Below, piece by piece: positions 32,801 to 47,488 of a stretch of 64,000 nt of DNA (the stretch's first letter is position 1; each line of letters begins with the position of its first letter). The position numbers were made by a program, and so were the translations under genes. Below the pieces are notes generated by a model. That model saw only the letters and a program-made list of their open reading frames with translations, did no database searches and was not told the DNA's origin. The DNA comes from Candida dubliniensis CD36 (taxonomy: Eukaryota > Ascomycota > Pichiomycetes > Serinales > Debaryomycetaceae), in NCBI RefSeq assembly GCF_000026945.1, contig NC_012862.1, forward strand, positions 310,001 through 374,000. Reading direction: 5' to 3'.

Positions 32801-35338
32801 GTGGAAAAATAACAACTCAAAAATTGCATCTAGACGCTTAATTGTATTATTTAAAGTATCTGGTAATCGGTTGAGATAAACCCAAATTAATCTCGTAATA
32901 CTCATAATATAGGTAGTTTTGTCTTCAGCTTCAACTTTGGGTTTCAATTTGAAGCTATTCTCGTTGATTACGTTTATCCAAACTTCAGAAAACAACTCCT
33001 TTCTTGACACAGACAAAGCAGATGCCATTAGAGTCAATGAGTGAGACCAGCCGTTATTTGAAGATACACCTGATGATGTATTCAGAGTTGGCAAGGTCAA
33101 CGAAGTTGGACTGCTGGTTGAACCTAAAGATTGTCTCCATAGCTTAAATGCCTTGTGGTAGACTTTTTCAACACCTTCTACCCACGACGGATAATTAGCT
33201 TCTGCAGTTATGATATTAGCTAACGGCAAAAACAAGTGGCTGAAAACTTCACAATACGCATATAATACTGTTTCATTTGTTGTTTTATCGAAAAATTTTG
33301 CCAATGACTGGATGAATTCGGCACTTTCTTCAAATTCCTCTAGTGGATAGATTGTAAGCTTGAGATACTTCATTCCATTTATCAACAAATAGAGTTTTGG
33401 CTCATCCTCGTGGCGTATTTGTTGAGGCACCTTCTCCAAATCAGCAATGAACCTGTCATTGACACTGACAAATCGTTCACGTGACATATATCCCAATAGT
33501 TCGGCAAATAAGTTCCAATTGGCAGCACGTACCAACGATTGACTTGTACTGATAGGATCAGTAGTCTTTAACTGAGTGTAGACAATTTCCTCTAATTTAC
33601 TACTGAGATCACTTCCCATCACTGATAGTGGTGTTTGTTTTACAATTTCAATCAAAACACGACACAATATATAGATTGAAGCCAATGATTTTCTATCAGC
33701 ATGGACAGCAGTTTCTTTTGCTTGAGAAATTTGGTCATCATAGAATTGTTTTTGTTTCATAAATACACTTTCCGATTCAGGTACATTCAGTGACGATTGA
33801 ATTGCAGCTGAAGAAGATACGTTTCGACGATGGGCTATTCTTGAAAAGCTCTTTTTTCTCATCAAACTCAAACTTCGTTTAGCACTGGAAGCCGAGTTGC
33901 TATTTTTGGCTATCCCTGGGTTTGATGGGCTGATTGGGGATGTCGTTGTTGTTGATGATGAAGTTTTGGAAATTTTAAGCAAATTTGTTTGAGCTACTCC
34001 TACCGCTTTTTCAACTTCTGTTGCAGCCATAGAGGCAACTTCACTCTTTGATTTTCTCCAAAACATCACACTATCAATAACTGGTTTAGGTTTTCTTCGA
34101 GCAATGTACCCCAAGGCGGATATGATTTTGTCAAATTCGGCATCGACACCTTCTGCAATCAAGTCTAAAATTGGCGGTTCCTCATTCAACGGATAATCAA
34201 GACACAAATTTAGTTTACGTTCGGCGTGACGAACAAATTGAGTGAATATGATGTGCAATGTGTATTCAGCAGAAGTTTTAGAATCGGTTGCTAAGTCACG
34301 TCTAATTGATCCAAATTCTTCGCCATTTTGTAGTGTAAGTTTTTGTAGTGACGCAGAAGACATTGGTGGGGGTAATTGAGGTGATGGCTCTACACGATTA
34401 TGAAGTGGGAATGTTGACATTGGTGATGATAATTGGTTTGCCAGAGAAGTATTAGCCCCCAAGTTGAAATCAAATCCCGTCATAAGTGGGGTCTCAAGCA
34501 GACCAAGTCGATCATTGGATTCGTTGTCTAAATCCGGCGTTGTTGTGTCATGGTAATCTGTAACAATTGGGGGTTGCTGCAATTTGAATGATGTTTTGTG
34601 TTCTTCCAAATTATCAGGCATATACGCTAGCCCTATTGGTGCATCAAATTCCAAAGAGGAATTTTTTGTTTGAACATAATCTACTTTTTGTGAGCTGATA
34701 TTTTGAGAATCTTCAGTACCGAGAGATAACCCCGATTCTGTATCTTGTGTATATGGTTGCATTTGCGTATGTTGGTGGTTGTTTTCCCTTTTCTTGAAGG
34801 TGTCTACTTCATGCTCTATTCTTTCTAATCGAGCATCTATCATTTGTGGTTCGTGGTCCAACATTGGTACTGGTGATGCCGATAATGTCGATGGCTCTTT
34901 TTCTGTCAAATGGTCTGATGATTCTTGAAGTAGCTGGGGCTGTGACTTCTGTATATTACTGCTATTCGCCAGATTGTTGTATAATGCAATGGTTTCACCT
35001 AATATGTCCGAGTCAATTGTCGAGTTTTGAAAAGAAGTTGCCGATGGCGGCAATTGATCCTTGGTGAAGTCTAGTATGGTAGGCGGCTCTGGGGTAAGTG
35101 TATTCTGTTGTTGTTGTTGTTGCATATACTGCTGCAATTGGTTTTGTTGGTGTTGAAGGTAACCATTTTCCTCTATCAGTAGTGAGCGGATAGAATGCTG
35201 TGGTTCAAGTATGAATTGTTGTTGTTGTTGTTGTTGTTGTTGATTTTCATCATCACTGTGGTTTTCTTCAGGAATGGCGTTGTTGGATCCGGAATAATTC
35301 TGTAGAGACAACTCATCTAGATCGGGTATTTCTATCAT
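26849..35338 (-). CDS. TAO3: Tao3/Furry-family cell morphogenesis scaffold
   Basis: This 2829-residue protein is Tao3 (Pag1), the Furry-family scaffold of the RAM network that supports Cbk1 kinase and so polarised growth, cell separation and hyphal form. The N-terminus is disordered and Gln-rich. The conserved head starts near residue 355 (AEYTLHIIFTQFVRHAERKLN, then ISALGYIARRKPKPVIDSV). The rest is armadillo/HEAT-like, with conserved stretches such as WVYDDLNNDKRGARTPKN, SLHWATTCAVRHIACRSFQV and LLGLLFNKIPWVKTETLGLL. The Ser/Thr-rich C-terminus ends GKEKKRISQKFR. It is longer than the yeast protein (about 2,400), mainly at both disordered ends. The frame is uninterrupted over 8.5 kb. Confidence 0.95.
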   Translation of the reverse strand: MIEIPDLDELSLQNYSGSNNAIPEENHSDDENQQQQQQQQQFILEPQHSIRSLLIEENGYLQHQQNQLQQYMQQQQQQNTLTPEPPTILDFTKDQLPPSATSFQNSTIDSDILGETIALYNNLANSSNIQKSQPQLLQESSDHLTEKEPSTLSASPVPMLDHEPQMIDARLERIEHEVDTFKKRENNHQHTQMQPYTQDTESGLSLGTEDSQNISSQKVDYVQTKNSSLEFDAPIGLAYMPDNLEEHKTSFKLQQPPIVTDYHDTTTPDLDNESNDRLGLLETPLMTGFDFNLGANTSLANQLSSPMSTFPLHNRVEPSPQLPPPMSSASLQKLTLQNGEEFGSIRRDLATDSKTSAEYTLHIIFTQFVRHAERKLNLCLDYPLNEEPPILDLIAEGVDAEFDKIISALGYIARRKPKPVIDSVMFWRKSKSEVASMAATEVEKAVGVAQTNLLKISKTSSSTTTTSPISPSNPGIAKNSNSASSAKRSLSLMRKKSFSRIAHRRNVSSSAAIQSSLNVPESESVFMKQKQFYDDQISQAKETAVHADRKSLASIYILCRVLIEIVKQTPLSVMGSDLSSKLEEIVYTQLKTTDPISTSQSLVRAANWNLFAELLGYMSRERFVSVNDRFIADLEKVPQQIRHEDEPKLYLLINGMKYLKLTIYPLEEFEESAEFIQSLAKFFDKTTNETVLYAYCEVFSHLFLPLANIITAEANYPSWVEGVEKVYHKAFKLWRQSLGSTSSPTSLTLPTLNTSSGVSSNNGWSHSLTLMASALSVSRKELFSEVWINVINENSFKLKPKVEAEDKTTYIMSITRLIWVYLNRLPDTLNNTIKRLDAIFELLFFHNNATSKKHQWISSDLFLIGSLIELIRIVGYNHLNYVLEQVLIRLLNMSFNGTSLENAFPEKLIIVIKSYLAILKDYEIGDKPSFPAEFPNEQKKKVNEFLFISKNSTNLAAHEEICRTLVSLLRILDNQYGSGFNNENNSLFSLGSSKSQSSFGFHFNYDPTPQTTKEVHIQLFATVIEAIPWGIVGASGDNNQNLIPFKQVVDILIRGAIHPDSRISVTSIKSLKYLASKKNPTSLMTIYAKHAFHFSDKTGPTYDTEYLYSDQFTKLLKLYTELLDCWLLLFQDLLEKKKADQPIGALAGNDKLNNRDALNNLYKINRKNADLSDSHTTKLNPSDEFEWKTIITAIEDIEGNGLFFLCSQNPKTRYYGIKVLKLVEQFDQAVYNITDSSTDSSSGTKQHSRSSSKFAADVGTRLVHILEDLDFVELIQPYRKELSVPERTRLTKLKNKKNILIRLAESEYGIDSAIWLRLYPKVLEIFFDRCPMPVAMCRNLVCVCLVQMHEFVLEFSDSYKSYTSSLFSKSPTNVPPEVLVNQWKLYLIFACSTLTATNDQKISFPNQPTHGRKKSLQMFIQHQKITSAKSVFKMVLPLLRLSQPMVKESVIVGLSHININILKSFLENIPLAVEEWNTNIKTRNLQDDTFRLEIVHILANLTEKFGLHELIYTDDSIVANLVAIVKNVKNFLSEPAIQTNFECQKLRRYFCGFLENVYAGLEAKSDLEKWLPFEARVACFNYLKEWCGYGDSSAVTEERYNAIIGRIKTEKAGPSALAILEIERKKLQLASLKCMAILCSGQIKKKIEIPGNLAVVSFDIPGLLNWIQALLESDVEKIKEIGHCALRNVIEKNFEFQDIISAVVERCYISQKSLESYFCLFVEIFMAKNKFEIVQDELICLASVFAANESFEVRKSAIALLKYFEKKTLGTESLERYTEAICSKSPVVYKKVLFDLSNDIQNMKPESLYNRISYLTQNMNLIFPAAREAVLSLLVPMVSQVILNYENPLPEKDSNTDIHEKLFDNSSLMVLSNLFEITVNYSSSMSNQIEVLWISLSNNVQNIDKIVEFLLQSSLELKNPSFVEQSRQIIDYLAFARSDPAYIIDKLINNLQPRMMVPPQLGNKSPVPINKDYPYVCDIKKVVQTNEKDVIFSLGQLSMVFLVDIVTLKNDLMIEKLPLLLHVSLSLMDHYLPIVQEQAGTFLVHLIHALVRDDPKAQETVLSLRENDHIKHLWVYDDLNNDKRGARTPKNMDLLIRSAIKMFAAVAPNIQDDWSRVSLHWATTCAVRHIACRSFQVFRSLLSFLDQSMLKDMLHRLSNTISDETVDIQGFAMQILMTLNAITAELDSEKLIDFPQLFWSSVACLSTIHEQEFIEVLSTLNKFISKIDLDAEDTVACLTKTFPQKWEGKFEGLQQVILVGLRSSTSWEPTLKFLDKLIVHKDSLIIGMGDSRVLTALLANMPRFLHHLSEESVTPEIENTAMALSQLAEDSGKSALAKLLVSFAKRRFRSKSDFLDQSISCIKNAFFPEYQAQTLVLLLGLLFNKIPWVKTETLGLLQLIFPLVDLQRDEFIGVGADLISPLLRLLLTDYAEWALQVLDEAEIIPGSQSDKDILRMSLGSTSMKKEYENTATLFGIPDESGWSIPMPAITAATTRNNVHAVFSTCTVNNIVDENVEQEEDGSDIQFHLEEYYGPASDQTQFVDSVSVNVEDREALLSNVWAALDDFDSFFTKESEQAGHIPAVANRAMRRNQAHPRYHVHSASVDTKYSNSSDTLMPMESAPNVYDKKASVILNRSLARTTSNTSFRANLADSIGGTQVASSSTHSNKRSYIPFRSSRHSNKTRAEVFSTPKMPLSSGFDAHDLDQTPSSIQSTAISSPTLSVAHNDGDHELASNTNENVTRFEGILGTKKRSKKGIRQNSPNESTTNISPELSTNNSFRNSHVSSIASPKGTAPVISSPIQIVGATVAAAAATPNSGKEKKRISQKFR
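35103..35241. repeat. Two TTG/CAA runs coding poly-Gln in the TAO3 N-terminus
   Basis: TTG repeats at about 35105-35124 and 35217-35241 encode Gln tracts within the first 85 residues of Tao3, separated by a further Gln/Asn-rich segment. Confidence 0.85.
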
Positions 35339-36129
35339 CTCGAGCTATTCTTCAATCTTGAAACGTAGATAGTTGGTTAATCTTATTATGATTAATCAAT
35401 TTTTTTTTAAAAAAAAGGAAGAAAATATAAAAGAGAATTTTGGTGAATAAATTTTGGTGACAAAAACTGTTTGAAAATTGTTTTATTTCAACTCCTTTTT
35501 TTTTTTTCTTCTGTATTAAAGTGCGACATTGAAAAGTACTACTAAGAAAAACATGTTACAAAAGTAAAACTTGTAAACAAAGAGAAACAGAGAAGAAAAA
35601 TAGGAACTGGCAAGAATGTTTATTGTCTTGTCTTGTCTTGTCTTCCAAGTACCAAAAAGATTTTGACCAAAAAAGATAAGAGAAAGGGGGGGGGAGGGAG
35701 GGGATGGAGGTTTTGACAAAACCTTTGCACCAGAACATTTAGTTTTGGAAATTGAATTTCTTTTATTCTATAATTGTGTGATTATAACCATGACAATAAA
35801 AATTGATAATGAGAAATAACAAGAACAATTAGAATTAGTGCAACAATAAATGTAGAATTGCCATTAGGAGGAGGAGATTAATAGATTGAACTTTTAGTGA
35901 AAACGGAATAATAAAGACAATTACATTAAAAAATTCTTTTAATGAATTCCATCGAGTTAAAATAGAAAATGTTTTGATTTAGTGGTAAACTAAATCAAAC
36001 GCGATGATTAAAATCGAGACATACATTGGTATTAATTTACAACCTCACTCATTCATCATCAAATACAGTACAATCATTTTACATTCTCTCCTTTCATTTT
36101 TCTTTATTGTTACACCAAATATTGCTAAG

Positions 36130-36155
36130 GATATTCTAAGCCATTTTAGAATATC
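36130..36155. repeat. 10-bp perfect hairpin, 6-nt loop
   Basis: GATATTCTAA (36130-36139) pairs with TTAGAATATC (36146-36155) around GCCATT. It is AT-rich. Confidence 0.5.
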
Positions 36156-37420
36156 AAAGGAGTAATTTAATTCAAGTTCTGAATATACTGGGTGAGAGAT
36201 GATACTTTAGTTCATTCTCGTCTAATGGAGTGGGCTAAACTTTGTGTGATTAATAACAGGCCTTACTATAATTGGGTTTTCTTTTAAAACATTTTCTAAA
36301 AGTACAAACATCTTCTGGTGTTTCAAGTATAATGCCAGACTTGTTTTCAAACCATATATGTGTCCAGTAATTCATAACAAGAGACATTTCTAGTGGATCT
36401 ATTGTGCCATCTTTCATTAAATGTATTAAAATAATGCACTTAAAGCTACCTCATATTGTTTTGAAGGAAATGATGGATTACAAAATCAAATATTGACTAG
36501 GGTTGATAATAGATTTCGTTGTTTTCAACCAATGATGTGATTCCCTTTTCGGTTTACAATTAACTGAAACTTGATTCTTCAACTCATTTTAACTTTTGTA
36601 AATAAACTACTATGAGATTCTCAGTGTTTTTTAGTCTCTTAAAAATGAAACATTTGGAAATAGGGTTTGTAGAAAATCTTGGTGAAGTCACGTGTGCGTT
36701 GATTATTATCTAGATATTTCAGTTTACTAGAAAATGCACTCTCCAACCCATATTCATTGTAAGACGTTTTCTAATATTCAATCCATGTAAATATGTCAAT
36801 CATTTAAAGTCACCTGGTAGTCTTATCAGAGTTCTATATTAGCTGTTCTTGTTTCTAGGGGAGACACAGCAAGGTTAATTTGCATACTAGACTGAGAATG
36901 ATGTTCTATCACACATCACATCGCCAACTCAGTCTAATTGTTCTTCCTCTGTTAATTTCTTTCTTGTATTTCAATTACATAGGTTTGCGGTGGCTAGTAA
37001 GGGTTGTCCAAGCTTGTAATCATTTAGTAATTATTCTAAACCAAAAGGAAGAAATTTTTGTAATAAAGAATTGTCAACGAAAGCTTCTATTTTGTTGAAG
37101 TATTTGGTTGGGTGTAGTCTATATCACTCATCAAACTGGAGACAAACAATGAACTTGCGGATTAATTATTCTTTAAGAACCTAAAGATATCTGATTTGCA
37201 TATATTTCTCAGTAGCTGCTGCTTTCTTTCTATCTAATACCAAACGAAAAGAAAACTGAATGTTGGGTATAAAATTAAATGAATTATTCTTTCACCAAAT
37301 TTTTGAAAAAAATAATTTTCAACAAACCTGATTTTCAAGTAATCAATCAATTCCTTGAAGTACATACCTTTCCTGTTTCCTGTGATGGTAAGATTATTAA
37401 AAGCGTAATCAGGAGAGCGA

Positions 37421-37474
37421 CTATAATCAAGTTACACTTCTGTGTTAGAAGGGAGGGGCTATAATCAAGTAACA
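37421..37474 (+). repeat. Near-identical 16-bp direct repeat, 38-bp spacing
   Basis: CTATAATCAAGTTACA at 37421-37436 recurs with one mismatch as CTATAATCAAGTAACA at 37459-37474, about 0.9 kb upstream of RCF2. Confidence 0.6.
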
Positions 37475-38387
37475 TCAACTTGGTATCTACATGCAAATGC
37501 CACATTGTATTTATGTAACTATGGTGTCATTTTGAAATCACCATATGATATGATTGTGGCAGTTTCACCTGATAAGATTCTGTTTCTGCCAATTTTGCTT
37601 CCCTTTACAGCAAGATTATAAATGTTGTGTCAAGAGTATCAGCTAACTATTCTATACGACAGTAATGCTATATAAAAAGAAACACTCAACAAATTATTCT
37701 TCTACTAAAAGAAACGCTAAATCTAGAACTACTTGCATGAAGGATAATCCGACGACGATGAATTACAACCAAAAACCAAGCATTAATCGGCGATGTTATT
37801 GTTATGCACCTGTATATGGAAGTAATTCGGAAAAACTTTTACAATAAATCTTTTTTATGTGTATTTACATTCAGGGGGTCAAAGGATAGAAAAATAGATA
37901 GAGATTGACTATAATTGTTGCATTTGTGAGTTGTGTCAACTGATGATGATTGCAAATTTGTCGTACGATTGAAAGTAACGATCGTTTCTCGTTCAGACGT
38001 ACCTTTCTCTCTCAAAGTGGCTTGGTTGTATTTTTTTTTTTGTTTTTTGTTTTTTTGCAGCAAACAACACCAAAGAGTCGTTAAAAAGAATATGTTGGGT
38101 GCGCGAATTAACTTCCACCCATAATCAAGGAAACGAATTCAGGAATATTCCTCCTTTTTGACACATTTCAGGTAAGGTGATTAGAATGGTGTATACTTAG
38201 AGTCTGAAAACTATATAAATGACGAGAAATTCCAACTAATTTGTGAATATTATTATTCCTTTATTCTGTGGTTTCATTTTAAAATCATATCGTTGGTTTC
38301 CATTTCCCGTCATCACTAATAGAGATTGATTATCAATTGTAAAAAGCTAGCTATTCCCTTCTAATTTAAAGTATTATTTCTACAAGT

Positions 38388-38975
38388 ATGAAGCTCATTA
38401 CTGAAAATGAAAAAAGTGACCATAAAAGTCACATTATGAAACAAGGTTCCAAAGGTTTTTTAATTGGTTCAGTTGTTGGTTTAGGTTTGATTAGATATTT
38501 CAAATTCAAACAACCACTCAAATACAATTCATTCAATTGGACAATCAAAGCATGTTTATACACCATGCCTACTTTAGGTTTTACTGCATTTTTAACTGAT
38601 AATGGTGGTACTCAATTTTTCAAATCTCGTTATCGTTCACCTCATTTACAACAAGAAAAACAAGTCAAATCTCAACAATTGGACAATTTATCGATGCTGG
38701 AAAGAATCATCTATCGTTTAAATGAACATAAATATAAATTGGTTGTTGGTGCATGGGCTGGTTTCCTTTTTGGTGCTTGGAGAGTAATCAACAAGGATTT
38801 ATTGTTGACAAAGACTCAAAAATTGATTCATGCTAGAGTTTACGCTCAAGCATTTACCATTGGAATCTTGTTGAGTACTTTGTACTTGAACATGAAGGAA
38901 GTTGAGTTGAATAACAAATTGCCTCAATTGCCACAAAGCTGGGAAAGAGTATTAAAGGAAAAAGGTGAGTTATAG
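38388..38975 (+). CDS. RCF2: Rcf2-type respiratory supercomplex factor (HIG1 domain)
   Basis: This 195-residue mitochondrial inner-membrane protein resembles Rcf2, which associates with cytochrome c oxidase and III-IV supercomplexes and modulates proton pumping. The N-terminus MKLITENEKSDHKSHIMKQG aligns with the yeast start. A hydrophobic pair follows (about 25-40 and 50-70). The HIG1 domain spans about 112-172: KYKLVVGAWAGFLFGAWRVI, then NKDLLLTKTQKLIHARVYAQ and a second membrane helix (AFTIGILLSTLYL). The yeast protein has a longer C-terminal tail. It converges on TOS1. Confidence 0.9.
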   Translation: MKLITENEKSDHKSHIMKQGSKGFLIGSVVGLGLIRYFKFKQPLKYNSFNWTIKACLYTMPTLGFTAFLTDNGGTQFFKSRYRSPHLQQEKQVKSQQLDNLSMLERIIYRLNEHKYKLVVGAWAGFLFGAWRVINKDLLLTKTQKLIHARVYAQAFTIGILLSTLYLNMKEVELNNKLPQLPQSWERVLKEKGEL

Positions 38976-39413
38976 ATTAGGAAAACTCTTTATATAAACT
39001 GGTTTTATAATAAATATTAAGTTATATCAACTGAATTGTGATCAACATAGAAAGTTGTCTCTCACAAAATACCTACAGAGATGTTAATAAGGAACAATGC
39101 AAACTTTCAGGACTGTGAAAAGACAAACTAAAATGTATAATAAAACGATAAGCTATTAAAACAAAACAAATATACAAAGAATGGAAAAACTCTCATAAAA
39201 AAATTCAAGTTTTTTAAAATGATTGGATTTTTTTTATCTTTTTTTTTTTTCTTTTTCTAGAGCAACAAATCAATCAACAAATAAAACGAATATGTATATG
39301 TAGATAAAGTGTAGAAAGTAATAATAAAAAAAAAGATATAATTAAAAGTGTAATTGTATTTAATACAAGTTACAAAATTAAAAAAAAGGAGCTGAAAAAA
39401 GGGTATCACAGAA
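38976..39413. terminator. Convergent 3' region of RCF2 and TOS1
   Basis: This 438 bp stretch lies between converging stop codons. It is AT-rich, with T tracts near 39240 and A tracts near 39385 that suit cleavage and polyadenylation of both transcripts. No gene is seen. Confidence 0.4.
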
Positions 39414-40805
39414 CTAGTAGCCAATAGTAGCAACAGAACCAGACTCGCTTAACCAAGAGTTAACGGTATCTTCATCTAATGATGAGCCGAAATCAGTATT
39501 AGAATCAACTTGAACAATATGGATTTCATCACCGTTGAAAATAACAGCACCCTTGAATGATCCAGAAGTTGGTCTAGCAAAGTAATCTTGAGAACCACCA
39601 CCACCATTGTTACTGTTTTGAGAAGAACCTTGACCATCGTGCAAGTGAGAAATCATTTTACTGGAACCACTGCTTAAGACTTCAAACAAATCTAATTCAC
39701 CACAACCGGTCTTCCAACAAGAACAAGTGGCTTCACCGTATTGTAAAGTTCTTGGGATCTTAGCATTCAATAACCAAACGGCTGGCATGTCTTGGTTATA
39801 ACCGTTACCATTAGTATCACTTGGCATTTCAAATTCAAAAACAAAAATCTTGCTAGTTCCTTTGAAACCGTGATAAGCAACAGTACCATCTCTATAATAA
39901 CCACAATCGGAACTACTACCACATTTAGAACCAGAGAAGATGATGAATTCTTCGCCAGATTTGATAGTGGTTTCTCCCAAGGCAACAGGAGTTGAAGACC
40001 CACCAGAATTATCGGAGTTGGCATAAGATAATGAGTTACCAAAATTAGCAGACCAAACACCAGAACCAGAACCACCATGATAGTTCAAGAACACACAGTT
40101 ATCAGTGGATCCTGGAGTGTAATGACTGTCTCTGGTCCAAGCACCATCAGCAGAGGCAGTTTCTGATGAAGATGGTTGAGCAGATGTTGAGGTTGGAGCA
40201 GATTTGGTTGAGATATCGGTTCTATAAGCTTTGCCTTCACCGTCAAGGGCAGAAACAGATCCATAACCGGAACCGGAACCAGAACCAGAACCTGAGTTGG
40301 CATCATTATTAGCAGCAGGTGATGAAGCAGCTGAATTTGTTTCAATAGTAGAGGTTTGGAGGGCTTGAGAAGTAACAGTGTTACCATTACCATCAACGAA
40401 AACTGTTTGTGTGACTTGAACAACTTCAGTTGCTCTCTTGTGTTTATGATGAACGTGTTTTGTATTACAATCTTGTTCGTCAACTTGTCTCTTTGAATTA
40501 CCATTACTGCTTGGGTAGTAAACACCAAATTCTAATAATTTCAAAGGTCCTCTGAAATGAACAGATAATTCTTCGTCTAATGGAGACAAGTTACCACTAA
40601 AGGAATATGATTTTTGAGTACATTTACCAGTGTTTTCATCCATATTGGTAACGTCTTGATAAGAACCAGAGAATCCGATACCCTTGTAGACGACTTTTTT
40701 GGTTTCTGAACAGTAGTAGTTTCCACCTTCAAATGAACATCCGGCATTGACAGTGGCCGAAAGTGATGCTAACACAGCTAATAATGTAGTAGAACTAAAT
40801 TTCAT
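39414..40805 (-). CDS. TOS1: Tos1-family secreted cell-wall protein
   Basis: This 463-residue secreted protein fits fungal Tos1, a cell-wall protein related to β-glucan modification and an SBF target in yeast. A signal peptide covers residues 1-21 with likely cleavage after VNA. Kex2-type Lys-Arg sites sit at 105-106 and 123-124. The N-terminal DUF2403 region (GCSFEGGNYYC to LEFGVYYP) is followed by a Ser/Gly-rich linker with alternating Gly-Ser. A C-terminal glucanase-like DUF2401 domain follows (about 233-460), with conserved cysteines and DMPAVWLLNAKIPRTLQYG, CSCWKTGCGELDLFEVL. There is no GPI-attachment tail. The upstream gene-free region is over 4 kb. Confidence 0.92.
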   Translation of the reverse strand: MKFSSTTLLAVLASLSATVNAGCSFEGGNYYCSETKKVVYKGIGFSGSYQDVTNMDENTGKCTQKSYSFSGNLSPLDEELSVHFRGPLKLLEFGVYYPSSNGNSKRQVDEQDCNTKHVHHKHKRATEVVQVTQTVFVDGNGNTVTSQALQTSTIETNSAASSPAANNDANSGSGSGSGSGYGSVSALDGEGKAYRTDISTKSAPTSTSAQPSSSETASADGAWTRDSHYTPGSTDNCVFLNYHGGSGSGVWSANFGNSLSYANSDNSGGSSTPVALGETTIKSGEEFIIFSGSKCGSSSDCGYYRDGTVAYHGFKGTSKIFVFEFEMPSDTNGNGYNQDMPAVWLLNAKIPRTLQYGEATCSCWKTGCGELDLFEVLSSGSSKMISHLHDGQGSSQNSNNGGGGSQDYFARPTSGSFKGAVIFNGDEIHIVQVDSNTDFGSSLDEDTVNSWLSESGSVATIGY

Positions 40806-47151
<6,346 letters not shown>

Positions 47152-47247
47152 ATCACCAGAATAGAACACAAAAACAAATTATAGAATTAATATGTATATT
47201 ATTTAGGAATCAAATGCAGTTTTTAGCATATTGAGAAACTGCTACTT

Positions 47248-47448
47248 TTATTCAATTTCCTCTTGTAAATGGTACACTGCAACATTTGCATTTGAAAATA
47301 AATGCGACGTGTCCTTACAACTCTTGAGTTGTAATTTGGCTTTCTTAATATAACTCATGACATTATTAATTTGAGTCGTTTTATAATGAAATTTTTGTGC
47401 GACTTGGCACAACCATCGCTGGTGACAAATACACTCAGTCAACGCCAT
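47248..47448 (-). CDS. Possible 66-residue protein, unrecognised
   Basis: This ATG-started frame lies between PRP43 (96 bp) and the FGGY kinase (40 bp), on the opposite strand to both. An in-frame TGA just upstream fixes the start. It begins MALTECICHQRW. The second half (about 25-66) is Lys/Gln/Glu-rich and predicted helical, ending LQEEIE, and unlike most shadow frames here it is not a homopolymer product. I recognise no family. Confidence 0.33.
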   Translation of the reverse strand: MALTECICHQRWLCQVAQKFHYKTTQINNVMSYIKKAKLQLKSCKDTSHLFSNANVAVYHLQEEIE

Positions 47449-47488
47449 AATCAGATTTCTTCAAGCCATGAGAAAATAAACAACAACT

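Larger units (their letters stand above)
35339..38387. other. 3.0 kb gene-free divergent region between TAO3 and RCF2
   Basis: I see no convincing gene; open frames are at most about 75 codons and lack family features. Contents are a TCTTG pentanucleotide repeat (about 35624-35644), a G-rich run near 35686-35703, a hairpin at 36130-36155, CACGTG at 36689-36694 and a 16-bp direct repeat at 37421/37459. This is presumably regulatory DNA for TAO3 and RCF2. Confidence 0.45.

Noticed and set aside
36880..37098. Hydrophobic 72-codon frame in the TAO3-RCF2 gap
   Set aside because: It lacks an ATG at the frame start, is short and has no family features.
39767..40528. Overlapping frames within TOS1
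   Set aside because: These are shadows of the Ser/Gly-rich coding sequence.
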